Below, piece after piece: positions 22,925 through 28,560 of a stretch of DNA of 34,514 nucleotides. The notes under the pieces are model-generated. The model was given only the letters and a program-made list of their open reading frames with translations, searched no databases and was not told where the DNA came from. The stretch is from a virus: positions 1 to 34,514 of IMG/VR virus record IMGVR_UViG_3300025086_000110. One strand, 5' to 3'. A program made the translations under genes and the position numbers. Every line of letters starts with the position of its first letter. Positions within the stretch are counted from its first letter, which is position 1.

Positions 22925-23054
22925 AAAGCAATTAATATTAATTATAATTACTTTTGTTGTTGTCATGGGTTGGCAATGGTACAAAGATAAAAAAAGAAAA
23001 GACGATGAAAAATTACAAAGACACTTATCAAAATACTTTGATAGCAAGTGGTAA
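22914..23054 (+). CDS. MSSEK-start small protein 4, membrane type (46 aa)
   Basis: Begins MSSEKQLILIIITFVVVMGW, a short soluble tag followed by one membrane helix (about residues 6-20), then a strongly charged tail (Y-K-D-K-K-R-K-D-D-E-K-L-Q-R). The codons of the opening differ (ATGTCAAGTGAAAAG) although the residues are the same as in 22,433 and 22,739. Single-pass inner-membrane peptide by prediction. Overlaps the gene before by 11 bases. Confidence 0.6.
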   Translation: MSSEKQLILIIITFVVVMGWQWYKDKKRKDDEKLQRHLSKYFDSKW

Positions 23055-23205
23055 AGATAATTTAGAGGAGTTAGCTAAGCTAACAATACTAAATATATTG
23101 AGTGTGCAAGGTGTTATATATACTCATTATAAAAACAAACAAACAAAGGGGAACGATGAACAAAAGAGTAATAGATTTTTTAAAGAAATCTACATTGGAA
23201 GATAA
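23005..23205 (+). CDS. Overlapping small hypothetical protein (66 aa)
   Basis: Open frame from ATG 23,005 (MKNYKDTYQNTLIASGKDNL) to 23,205, overlapping the genes on both sides by about 50 bases each in other frames. Residues 21-38 (E-E-L-A-K-L-T-I-L-N-I-L-S-V-Q-G-V-I) form a hydrophobic helix; the tail is basic. The ribosome site is weak (AGAAAAGA). The middle 100 bases belong to no other gene, which supports it, but a longer spacer is an alternative. Confidence 0.45.
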   Translation: MKNYKDTYQNTLIASGKDNLEELAKLTILNILSVQGVIYTHYKNKQTKGNDEQKSNRFFKEIYIGR

Positions 23206-23434
23206 GGTTGATATATTAAATCATATCTTATGGAGTGATGACACTTTTTTTTATATGCACAGTGATAAAAAAAAATGTGGTTTTGACATACCCATAGATA
23301 TGAATGCTGAATATCCAACAAGAGACGCAGGGTTAAATGGTTTAAATATACAAATTAATCTTGATCTTGATAAAGCTGAAATGACTTCAGGTGATTATAA
23401 AAAGAAAATTAAATTAAATAGTTTCAAAGTTTAA
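23156..23434 (+). CDS. Last gene of the early run, hypothetical (92 aa)
   Basis: Start at ATG 23,156 after a strong AAAGGGGAA site; an upstream in-frame ATG at 23,102 lacks one. The protein starts MNKRVIDFLKKSTLEDKVDI and has W-S-D-D-T-F-F-Y-M-H-S-D-K-K and P-T-R-D-A-G-L-N-G-L-N-I. Mixed charged, no domain recognised. Its stop codon directly abuts the stop of the convergent gene at 23,435. Confidence 0.65.
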   Translation: MNKRVIDFLKKSTLEDKVDILNHILWSDDTFFYMHSDKKKCGFDIPIDMNAEYPTRDAGLNGLNIQINLDLDKAEMTSGDYKKKIKLNSFKV

Positions 23435-23965
23435 CTATTCCTTTGGTGGTGTAAGTACAGTTTCGGCTGTACTTACATCAATAAGATCAGGGGTATCTTC
23501 CCATGTTATAGTCATACGTTGATCTATATTCTGTTTGATAGGTTTGTTATCTGAATATAAATCTGTGAGCTTACCAGCAAGATACTGAATGAACCTAGTT
23601 TTTTCTCTGATCCATAAGATTTGGTTTGGGTTTTCTACTTCTTGATGATTAAAGACTTGCAGCAACTTATCAATCAAAGTCTGAATACCAATCTTCCTAG
23701 CTTCTGATACCCTACTATTTAAGTCGGGATTTTTTTTTAAGATAGCGTAAAACTTCATCAAGCTGATACGTGAGGGGTTGAGCTTCTTGTCCTTTAGTAT
23801 TTCTGTTAGAGTTAAACCTTCGATAAGATTGCTTTCTATAATACTTAGATCGTTCTTGATTTGTAATTCTTGGCTTGACTTCTTTGTAGTAGTAGCTGCT
23901 GACTTCTTCATGGGTTTTGTCTCTGAATTGGTAGAGCTTGGAGAGTTGTTTGATTCTTGTGTCAT
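23435..23965 (-). CDS. terS: Probable terminase small subunit (176 aa)
   Basis: The first 35 residues are Ser/Thr/Lys-rich and disordered. Then comes a helix-turn-helix of the small-terminase type (L-T-L-T-E-I-L-K-D-K-K-L-N-P-S-R-I-S-L-M-K-F-Y) with the usual P-D-L-N-S-R-V-S-E-A-R-K-I-G-I-Q-T-L-I-D-K-L-L helix and a C-terminal R-E-K-T-R-F-I-Q-Y-L-A-G-K-L-T-D-L-Y-S-D. That combination is typical of small subunits that recognise packaging sites. It overlaps the upstream zinc-type protein by 251 bases if the first ATG is used. It is far from terL, at the end of the middle leftward run. No clear ribosome site; the start may be further in. Confidence 0.72.
   Translation of the reverse strand: MTQESNNSPSSTNSETKPMKKSAATTTKKSSQELQIKNDLSIIESNLIEGLTLTEILKDKKLNPSRISLMKFYAILKKNPDLNSRVSEARKIGIQTLIDKLLQVFNHQEVENPNQILWIREKTRFIQYLAGKLTDLYSDNKPIKQNIDQRMTITWEDTPDLIDVSTAETVLTPPKE
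23450..23477. terminator. Strong stem-loop at the convergent gene junction
   Basis: GTAAGTACAG (23,451-23,460) pairs perfectly with CTGTACTTAC (23,467-23,476) around TTTCGG, and the flanking T and A add another pair. The loop contains UUCG. It lies inside the end of the leftward gene and 16 bases past the stop of the rightward one. No T-run follows on either strand, so it may stop or protect both transcripts from decay without being a classic terminator. Confidence 0.6.
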
Positions 23966-24140
23966 CTGTATAATTTGTATTCTTAAAACCTAAAACATTT
24001 TGGTAGCCATGATATTTACACTTATACGTACCATTAGCAAGAGGATAACCCTTCATTCTACATTGACGAGGTTTATCTATCCTTTGACTTGCTCTTGTCA
24101 TACCTTGACAGAAAACTTTTTGTCTTGGTTTCCCTACCAT
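23715..24140 (-). CDS. Zinc-type protein resembling HGG-motif phage proteins (141 aa)
   Basis: Begins MVGKPRQKVFCQGMTRASQR and has C-x-x-x-T-R then Q-C-R-M-K-G, N-G-T-Y-K-C-K-Y-H-G, an arrangement (C...T-R...C...N-G..C..H-G) like the HGGxxTG family often found beside small terminase genes. The rest is very basic (Y-Y-Y-K-E-V-K-P-R, R-K-Q-S-Y-R-R-F). Metal binding by the three cysteines and histidine and a nucleic-acid role are inferred. Its start overlaps the helix-turn-helix gene by 68 bases and its C-terminal part is read in another frame than the small terminase over 251 bases. Confidence 0.65.
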   Translation of the reverse strand: MVGKPRQKVFCQGMTRASQRIDKPRQCRMKGYPLANGTYKCKYHGYQNVLGFKNTNYTDDTRIKQLSKLYQFRDKTHEEVSSYYYKEVKPRITNQERSKYYRKQSYRRFNSNRNTKGQEAQPLTYQLDEVLRYLKKKSRLK

Positions 24141-24798
24141 GTTTTTCCTTGTTTTCGTGGACTTTCTTTTTATAGAAGTAATTAGTTTTCTTTCTTACCT
24201 TATCAACAATACCTATAGGTATATCTACGAGCTTCGTATTCATTCTTAAATTTTCTTCTAATGCCAACTTCGCATAGAATATATTGTCTTTCTCTTTAAT
24301 AGCTTTTCTTAAAGTATCGGCAGGTAGGGTAGCTAGTGTACTAATTATTTTAGATTGATCCCCTCCATCTTCTACTACTCTCTTCACTATCTTAGTTATA
24401 AAAGATAGTTCTTTAGTGTTATGTTCTATTAATACCTGTCTAGCAGACATATCAGATCGGTCAGACAGACCACTCACAGTTCTATTAGACCGAACACCAT
24501 AAATAAAATCAGGGTCTATTGTGTATAAAAGTGTTGAAGGAAATCTCTTAATCTGTATAATCTTGGCGTTTTTTAAATGAATTGTAGCTCTATATATGGT
24601 GCTATAAGATAACCCTGACATTTCACCTATCGTCTCACGTCTTGGATAGCACTTGCCTGTCTTATTATTAACAAACTTCAGTAAGCACATCAGCAGCAAT
24701 AAACAATGTGGCTTAAATGTGTCAGGAATTTGTTTATATTTAGGATTGGCAAAGATGGAAAAGGGTATGCGTATATGTGGTGTGTATTTTCGATCCAT
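24073..24798 (-). CDS. Helix-turn-helix protein, possible replication initiator (241 aa)
   Basis: Residues 5-90 are a winged helix of the HTH_36/replication-initiator kind: I-R-I-P-F-S-I-F, then L-L-L-M-C-L-L-K-F-V-N-N-K-T-G-K-C-Y-P, R-R-E-T-I-G-E-M-S-G-L-S-Y-S-T-I-Y-R-A, and a wing L-K-N-A-K-I-I-Q-I-K-R-F. Residues 100-200 resemble linker and helical parts of phage replication proteins. The C-terminus is strongly basic. With no phage polymerase, it may recruit host replication proteins to a phage origin. It overlaps its downstream neighbour by 68 bases and follows 24,801-25,190 by two bases. Confidence 0.65.
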   Translation of the reverse strand: MDRKYTPHIRIPFSIFANPKYKQIPDTFKPHCLLLLMCLLKFVNNKTGKCYPRRETIGEMSGLSYSTIYRATIHLKNAKIIQIKRFPSTLLYTIDPDFIYGVRSNRTVSGLSDRSDMSARQVLIEHNTKELSFITKIVKRVVEDGGDQSKIISTLATLPADTLRKAIKEKDNIFYAKLALEENLRMNTKLVDIPIGIVDKVRKKTNYFYKKKVHENKEKHGRETKTKSFLSRYDKSKSKDR

Positions 24799-24800
24799 AA

Positions 24801-25190
24801 CTATATGTTGTGGGGTGTTGCATATTTACAACAGTCCTTATGATCCTCTTGTAATTGGTATAGTTCACGCACCCATTCATCCTCATTCATATACTCATAA
24901 TCGCTATTAGAGACATGGAGACGCTTGATCCTGAAAGCTAAGCTACCCTGACCTACCTTCTTATAGAAAACTAAAAAACCAGGTACTCTAAGGCGGTCTG
25001 AGAGGGTCTTTACTAGCGTTGTAGCTTTGTATTTCTGACCCCGATCGTAGCAAGTCTCAAGGATAGCAAGAGGTTCATAGCAATCAGGACAGCACTCAAT
25101 ACTATCTACATCTATCATAGCTATACCTTCATATTGTCTATGCCAATCGTTATACAATCCATTGCTGAAAGCATAAGTCCATCTAGCCAT
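24801..25190 (-). CDS. Cysteine-containing protein, possibly nuclease-like (129 aa)
   Basis: Begins MARWTYAFSNGLYNDWHRQY, then D-V-D-S-I-E-C-C-P-D-C-Y-E-P-L-A-I-L-E-T-C-Y-D-R-G-Q-K-Y-K-A-T-T and V-P-G-F-L-V-F-Y-K-K. This D-x-D-S ... C-x-x-C ... L-x-E-T ... Q-x-x-K-A-T pattern occurs in small phage proteins I recall from distant phages; the spaced acidic residues and lysine look like a degenerate PD-(D/E)XK core, but the usual E-x-K is not intact. A pair of Cys near the C-terminus (D-C-C-K-Y) may complete a metal site. Overlaps the SET gene by eight bases. Confidence 0.6.
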   Translation of the reverse strand: MARWTYAFSNGLYNDWHRQYEGIAMIDVDSIECCPDCYEPLAILETCYDRGQKYKATTLVKTLSDRLRVPGFLVFYKKVGQGSLAFRIKRLHVSNSDYEYMNEDEWVRELYQLQEDHKDCCKYATPHNI

Positions 25191-25473
25191 TAGGTTTATA
25201 TAAACTATAAGTTAGTGTTAATTCTTCATCATTCATAATATCTTTCGTTGTTTTTAAATACCATTTATTATTGACCTTTACTCTTACACAATTAGATTGT
25301 TCAGAATGATTTATAAAACCACCTAGAGGTGTACGATAAAGTATATCATCAACCTCAATGTGTGAGATACCTAGCTCAGTATCTTTTTTTATTTCTTTTG
25401 TAGCAAACAAACCTAGACCATTAATAGAACTAGGTTTAATAGTGCAGAAAATTGGTAGTGGGTTATAATTCAT
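25183..25473 (-). CDS. SET-domain protein, candidate lysine methyltransferase (96 aa)
   Basis: All landmark motifs of a minimal SET domain are present: N-G-L-G-L-F-A-T (residues 18-25, cofactor loop), F-I-N-H-S-E-Q-S-N-C (53-62, the N-H-S-x-x-x-N-C pseudoknot) and D-E-E-L-T-L-T-Y (82-89, with the catalytic-type Tyr 89). There is no pre-SET or post-SET part. SET enzymes transfer methyl groups from S-adenosylmethionine to protein lysines; a target could be a host ribosomal or polymerase protein, but nothing in the sequence shows which. It lies in the Cro-controlled leftward run, with start and stop overlapping its neighbours. Confidence 0.85.
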   Translation of the reverse strand: MNYNPLPIFCTIKPSSINGLGLFATKEIKKDTELGISHIEVDDILYRTPLGGFINHSEQSNCVRVKVNNKWYLKTTKDIMNDEELTLTYSLYKPNG

Positions 25474-25643
25474 TTTTTCTTTAACATCTCAATCTCTAAA
25501 TCTCTCAAATCAATTTGTCCTTTTAATGTATCTATTTCTTTATCTTGTAATCTTATGTAGCTGTTTTTTTCTTTGATGAGTTGCTTTAGTTTTTTGATCT
25601 CATCGTGTAATTTTACGTCATCAAATATACCTTCGTAAGTCAT
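25470..25643 (-). CDS. Small coiled-coil protein (57 aa)
   Basis: Reads MTYEGIFDDVKLHDEIKKLK and continues with regular heptads (L-I-K-E-K-N-S-Y-I-R-L-Q-D-K-E-I-D-T-L-K) to end L-E-I-E-M-L-K-K-K. The stop overlaps the SET start (ATGA) and the start overlaps the previous stop (TAATG), so it is translated in series. An oligomerising partner for a neighbour is possible. No family named. Confidence 0.65.
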   Translation of the reverse strand: MTYEGIFDDVKLHDEIKKLKQLIKEKNSYIRLQDKEIDTLKGQIDLRDLEIEMLKKK

Positions 25644-25774
25644 TATTTTATCTGACCAAAAGTTATTCTAAACATACCTTTAACTGGATCCCAATACCAT
25701 TTGTCTACTTTCTTCTCCATAGCACTACATTGGGTAAGCATCACTGCCACAAATAAGATAGTAATTATCCTCAT
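25643..25774 (-). CDS. Mini lipoprotein-like peptide (43 aa)
   Basis: Starts MRIITILFVAVMLTQCSAME, a short hydrophobic signal with a lipobox-like L-T-Q-C at residues 13-16, then a polar tail with W-Y-W-D-P-V-K-G-M-F-R-I. Gln before the Cys is unusual for lipoprotein signals, so lipidation is uncertain. Starts at an ATGA overlap with the gene before and ends in TAATG with the next, which supports translation. Confidence 0.6.
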   Translation of the reverse strand: MRIITILFVAVMLTQCSAMEKKVDKWYWDPVKGMFRITFGQIK

Positions 25775-26037
25775 TTTATTACCTCAATCTTTTTTACGAC
25801 ACATCTTGGAAAGATTGTATAGTTTCCTATTTCCATCTCACCATCTTCATCAAAAGAATGACAAGGATAAATAATAACTTTCTCCTTATCTTTGTGTAAA
25901 AGATAACCAATGCTTTCACATTTAGAATAGCTTTGCTTTTTAACCTTTTCGCTATCGACCCATTCAGGATTAGATACAATATCAATCCATAAAACTTTTA
26001 CTCTTTTATCTTTATTCAACAAAGTCATAGAAGTCAT
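25771..26037 (-). CDS. Small beta-rich phage protein (88 aa)
   Basis: Three possible starts exist: TTG 26,064, ATG 26,037 and ATG 26,028; I prefer 26,037, which has AGG nine bases before it. It overlaps the end of the Cro-like gene. The protein carries V-K-V-L-W-I-D-I-V-S-N-P-E-W-V-D, C-E-S-I-G-Y-L-L-H-K-D-K-E-K-V-I-I-Y-P, and I-F-P-R-C-V-V-K-K. The W-x-D-x-x-x-x-x-x-W opening and the strand-turn-strand centre belong to a widespread class of short phage proteins without known function. Confidence 0.62.
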   Translation of the reverse strand: MTSMTLLNKDKRVKVLWIDIVSNPEWVDSEKVKKQSYSKCESIGYLLHKDKEKVIIYPCHSFDEDGEMEIGNYTIFPRCVVKKIEVIK

Positions 26038-26218
26038 TGGGTTGTACCTGTTTTTTTGTGCCAAAGTAAATCTTCTTCATCTCTTCTTTACGAGGTATTC
26101 TTTGACCCCAAGAATAACGCCATACATTTGTTGCTGGATTGATATTATGTATGCCACATTGCCTAGCCATCTCTGAACAACTGAGCTTATTCTTTTTCAT
26201 GTAGTCTTTTAGTTTCAT
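26012..26218 (-). CDS. Cro-like DNA-binding regulator (68 aa)
   Basis: A start at ATG 26,218 (with AGAAAGGA four bases before it) gives MKLKDYMKKNKLSCSEMARQ, the opening of a Cro/CI helix-turn-helix of the YdaS/Cro kind, with C-G-I-H-N-I-N-P-A-T-N-V-W-R-Y and R-I-P-R-K-E-E-M-K-K-I-Y following. A further upstream start would add 17 residues with no ribosome site. It is transcribed away from the exonuclease gene across a 105-base gap, a classic place for a repressor of divergent early promoters. Likely represses its own promoter and that of the recombination genes. Confidence 0.78.
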   Translation of the reverse strand: MKLKDYMKKNKLSCSEMARQCGIHNINPATNVWRYSWGQRIPRKEEMKKIYFGTKKQVQPNDFYDFVE

Positions 26219-26323
26219 AAATCCTTTCTGTTGATAGGTTCTATTACCAAAAAAGTTATGCACAATCAAGGGTTATTTAGGTATAGACATAGTGGAAAAC
26301 TAGGTATATATAGAAAGAAAACA
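26219..26323. promoter_or_regulatory. Divergent control region between Cro-like and exonuclease genes
   Basis: The leftward promoter is well formed: TTGATT (bases 26,269-26,264 on that strand) and TAATAG (26,246-26,241) with a 17-base spacer, starting about 15 bases before the Cro-like ribosome site. Rightward, TAGACA (26,284-26,289) and TATATA (26,307-26,312) are 17 apart but leave a very short leader before ATG 26,324, so the true rightward start may lie elsewhere. The related segments TAGGTATAGACATAG and TAGGTATATATAG may be operator half-sites. Confidence 0.6.
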
Positions 26324-27217
26324 ATGGATTTAAAAAAACTATACGAAAAAACAAATGGCGGTCTAGGTCAAGATCACTTTAGCTTTACGCAGTTAAGCAA
26401 GATGAAACCTATTGGTATGTGGATTGTGGATTACTTTGTTAGAGATCAGAAACGTAGAAGAGCTGACAAGAAAAACTTTAAACTAGGTTATGGTTCAGTG
26501 TCAGGCAACGTAGCACAAAGATTAATTGGTAAGTATGTATTTAAAGGTGCAGAAAGAGAAGAAATAAAAAATAGAGATTACAATACTATATTTAATTACG
26601 AGTATGATCTTTATAAAAAAGAAAGCTACGATCAAAGAGATGATAAGATTAAAGATATGGTTGTTGATAAATTACACGACACCATTAAGAATGTATTAAA
26701 AGTAGTTAAAGAAATATTTGGCAGCAAATCTTTGATGTGTGAAAGATATGTATCAATGTCTCCACAAGGTTTAGGTATAGACATATTGGGTCGTATAGAT
26801 TGGGAGTCAGATAAATTATTTGCAGAACAAAAATCAAAACCACCTAGTGCAAGAGGATTAGATTTAGATAATATAAAAATTTATACACAAAAACTACCTA
26901 CTGAACCTGATCCTATTAACATAAACCAAGTAGCCTTTTATAGATTAGCTACAGAGAAACAACCTTTCTTGTTTTATGTAAATGAAAAAGATTATATTAT
27001 TTTTGACAATGAACACCCAGCTTTGTGGGATGATCATTTAGAATATTGTTATAGCGAAATGGTGCAGAAAGCTATGACTATACAGAGATTACTTGAAGTA
27101 AGTAATGGCGACCCAGTGTTGATGGCAGGTCTTGTAGAGAAACCTGATCTATCACATTGGACTATGAAAGATGCTAGTGCAGATCAACTAGATGTAATAA
27201 GACAACTATGGGGGTAA
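26324..27217 (+). CDS. PD-(D/E)XK exonuclease, RecB/lambda-exo type (297 aa)
   Basis: Start at ATG 26,324 after AGAAAG; an upstream in-frame ATG at 26,231 lies within the divergent control region and is unlikely. Nuclease core: E130, G-I-D at 141-143 and R-I-D at 147-149, E-Q-K at 158-160 and Q-V-A-F-Y at 192-196. This is the order E ... D ... E-x-K ... Q-x-x-x-Y of RecB/Cas4-like exonucleases that make single-stranded ends for annealing. The pairing with the annealing protein two genes on makes a Red-like module. Confidence 0.85.
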   Translation: MDLKKLYEKTNGGLGQDHFSFTQLSKMKPIGMWIVDYFVRDQKRRRADKKNFKLGYGSVSGNVAQRLIGKYVFKGAEREEIKNRDYNTIFNYEYDLYKKESYDQRDDKIKDMVVDKLHDTIKNVLKVVKEIFGSKSLMCERYVSMSPQGLGIDILGRIDWESDKLFAEQKSKPPSARGLDLDNIKIYTQKLPTEPDPININQVAFYRLATEKQPFLFYVNEKDYIIFDNEHPALWDDHLEYCYSEMVQKAMTIQRLLEVSNGDPVLMAGLVEKPDLSHWTMKDASADQLDVIRQLWG

Positions 27218-27218
27218 T

Positions 27219-27551
27219 GTGAGTAAGATAATTGATATAAAATTATATCATGTAAAAAATAAAATAAATCTTTTAAAAGTAGTTTCTTCTACATTAAAAG
27301 AAAAAGGAACTGTTCATTGTTTAAAACATATAGAAGTTTTAATTGAAAAACTTTTGATTGATAAAGATAAATTAAAAAAAAAACAAGACTCAAAAGAATC
27401 TATCAAAAGATTAAATTCTATAGGTTGTTCAACGGCTATCATAAGCAATACAAGAGCTAGTGAATACCAAGAACCTATCAATAAACTAGCATATAGAGTG
27501 GTAGACAAAGCTAAATTTTTAAGAAGAAAGGGGTTTGTAAATGAAAGATAA
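27219..27551 (+). CDS. Helical hypothetical protein (110 aa)
   Basis: GTG start at 27,219, just after a GGGGG ribosome site at the end of the exonuclease gene. The sequence is Lys/Leu/Ile-rich and helical (V-L-I-E-K-L-L-I-D-K-D-K-L-K-K-K) with I-G-C-S-T-A-I-I-S-N-T-R-A-S-E-Y near the centre. It overlaps the annealing-protein start by 11 bases, which ties it to the recombination module. No domain recognised. Confidence 0.6.
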   Translation: MSKIIDIKLYHVKNKINLLKVVSSTLKEKGTVHCLKHIEVLIEKLLIDKDKLKKKQDSKESIKRLNSIGCSTAIISNTRASEYQEPINKLAYRVVDKAKFLRRKGFVNER

Positions 27552-28149
27552 AATAGATAGAGTAAATGAGTTATGCAGAAGAGACGGAGTATATAAAAAC
27601 CTTACAACAGGTCAGACAACTGTTTCTTTGTGGAGCAAGATAAAATATTTTAGACAAGTCTTTGGTGATCAACTTGGGTTTGATGTATCAGTTATGGAAC
27701 AAGAAGATTATTACATTGCTAAGTGCAAGATCATCGCTTATGATCCTGAACGAGTGTTAGCTACAGGACATTATAAACAATTTAAAAAGAGAAACGGCAG
27801 CTACATACAAGGTGCTTTGCCTATGGCAGAAAGTTTCTCTATTTCACGAGCTTTAAGTTTTCTTGGTGTGTTGGATAAAGACATTACCTCCCTCGAAGAG
27901 TTAGAATCTTTAGGTATACCAACCACCAAGGAAGCTAAAGACACCCTAAGTACAAAGGGTGTACCCGTCAAACAAATCGTAGAGGAGTTAAAGAAAGCTC
28001 CACATGAAACAAGATTAAATCATCTTCGTTATCATGTGTATAGACCTACATTTGTTGAGACACAAAAAAATCATCCAAGAGATTTTAAATTGCTAGACAA
28101 TGCTTTCAAATCTAGGATGAACTTAATAACTAAACAGGAGAAAATATAA
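27541..28149 (+). CDS. Single-strand annealing protein, Rad52/ERF-like (202 aa)
   Basis: Follows an AAGAAAGGGG ribosome site. Residues 30-112 hold the core: W-S-K-I-K-Y-F-R-Q-V-F-G-D, a strand region I-A-K-C-K-I-I-A-Y-D-P-E-R-V-L-A-T-G-H-Y, and A-L-P-M-A-E-S-F-S-I-S-R-A-L-S-F-L-G, which matches the A-x-x-x-x-E-x-x-x-x-x-R-A-L-x-F-L-G signature of ERF/Rad52-like annealing proteins. C-terminal part (about 125-200) is helical and basic. It should anneal strands exposed by the exonuclease, supporting concatemer formation and recombination among related phages. Confidence 0.78.
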   Translation: MKDKIDRVNELCRRDGVYKNLTTGQTTVSLWSKIKYFRQVFGDQLGFDVSVMEQEDYYIAKCKIIAYDPERVLATGHYKQFKKRNGSYIQGALPMAESFSISRALSFLGVLDKDITSLEELESLGIPTTKEAKDTLSTKGVPVKQIVEELKKAPHETRLNHLRYHVYRPTFVETQKNHPRDFKLLDNAFKSRMNLITKQEKI

Positions 28150-28469
28150 TGGATAAGATATATATAAAACTTATACCTAATCAAGACAAACAGCCAGGTG
28201 ATAACAGACCTAGCTTTGTTGCACCTATTAATCCTAAGTCGCCACCAGGTAAGACTTGGAGAATAGGAGCTAAGATAGGAAACACTTGGTATAATCAAGC
28301 AGCGTTTGATGATACGCAAGAAGATGGAACACCTACAGGTGGATTGAATGTTGTACTTACACCAAGCGATAGTAATACATCACAATCAGGTAGTGGGGGT
28401 AAGCCACAGCAATTTGGTGGGTATAATAAAAAACCTTTTCAAAGAACTGGAACTTATGGTAGAAGATAA
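28149..28469 (+). CDS. Possible single-stranded DNA-binding protein (106 aa)
   Basis: Overlaps the annealing-protein stop (TAATG). Residues 1-70 look like a small beta-barrel: I-Y-I-K-L-I-P-N, R-P-S-F-V-A-P-I-N-P-K-S-P-P-G-K-T-W-R-I-G-A-K-I, then L-N-V-V-L-T-P. Residues 74-106 are a Gly/Ser/Gln-rich tail with basic and aromatic residues. The place next to nuclease and annealing genes and the fold-plus-flexible-tail design suggest SSB function. There is no acidic C-terminal tip as in bacterial SSB, so this is uncertain. Confidence 0.55.
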   Translation: MDKIYIKLIPNQDKQPGDNRPSFVAPINPKSPPGKTWRIGAKIGNTWYNQAAFDDTQEDGTPTGGLNVVLTPSDSNTSQSGSGGKPQQFGGYNKKPFQRTGTYGRR

Positions 28470-28470
28470 A

Positions 28471-28556
28471 AGAGCTTAGCTCAATCGCTACGAGACGGAG
28501 TTTTAGCCATCCCCTTGGCTTCCTTTCGAGTTGTTTTTCTCTGTCTCGTGGCTCTA
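28471..28556 (+). ncRNA. Structured RNA element before the DUF3310 gene
   Basis: In a run where genes otherwise overlap, these bases form a 14-bp helix with two G-U pairs (GCTACGAGACGGAG at 28,487-28,500 with CTCTGTCTCGTGGC at 28,539-28,552). It encloses a 5-bp hairpin (AGCCA 28,505-28,509 and TGGCT 28,516-28,520). A short hairpin (GAGC-TTA-GCTC, 28,472-28,482) lies in front, and AGAGC could instead pair with GCTCT at 28,551-28,555, giving two alternative folds. The next gene has no visible ribosome site. It could be a regulatory leader or a processed small RNA. Confidence 0.6.
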
Positions 28557-28560
28557 AATT

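Noticed and set aside
26231-26323. N-terminal extension of the exonuclease from ATG 26,231
   Set aside because: It would run through the divergent promoter region and lacks a ribosome site; the core family pattern begins after ATG 26,324.
28471-28556. A tRNA-like stretch (TTAGCTCAAT resembling a D-arm and TTCGAGT resembling a T-loop)
   Set aside because: No 7-bp acceptor stem, no anticodon stem and no T-stem can be drawn; the dominant fold is a single long helix with an inner hairpin.
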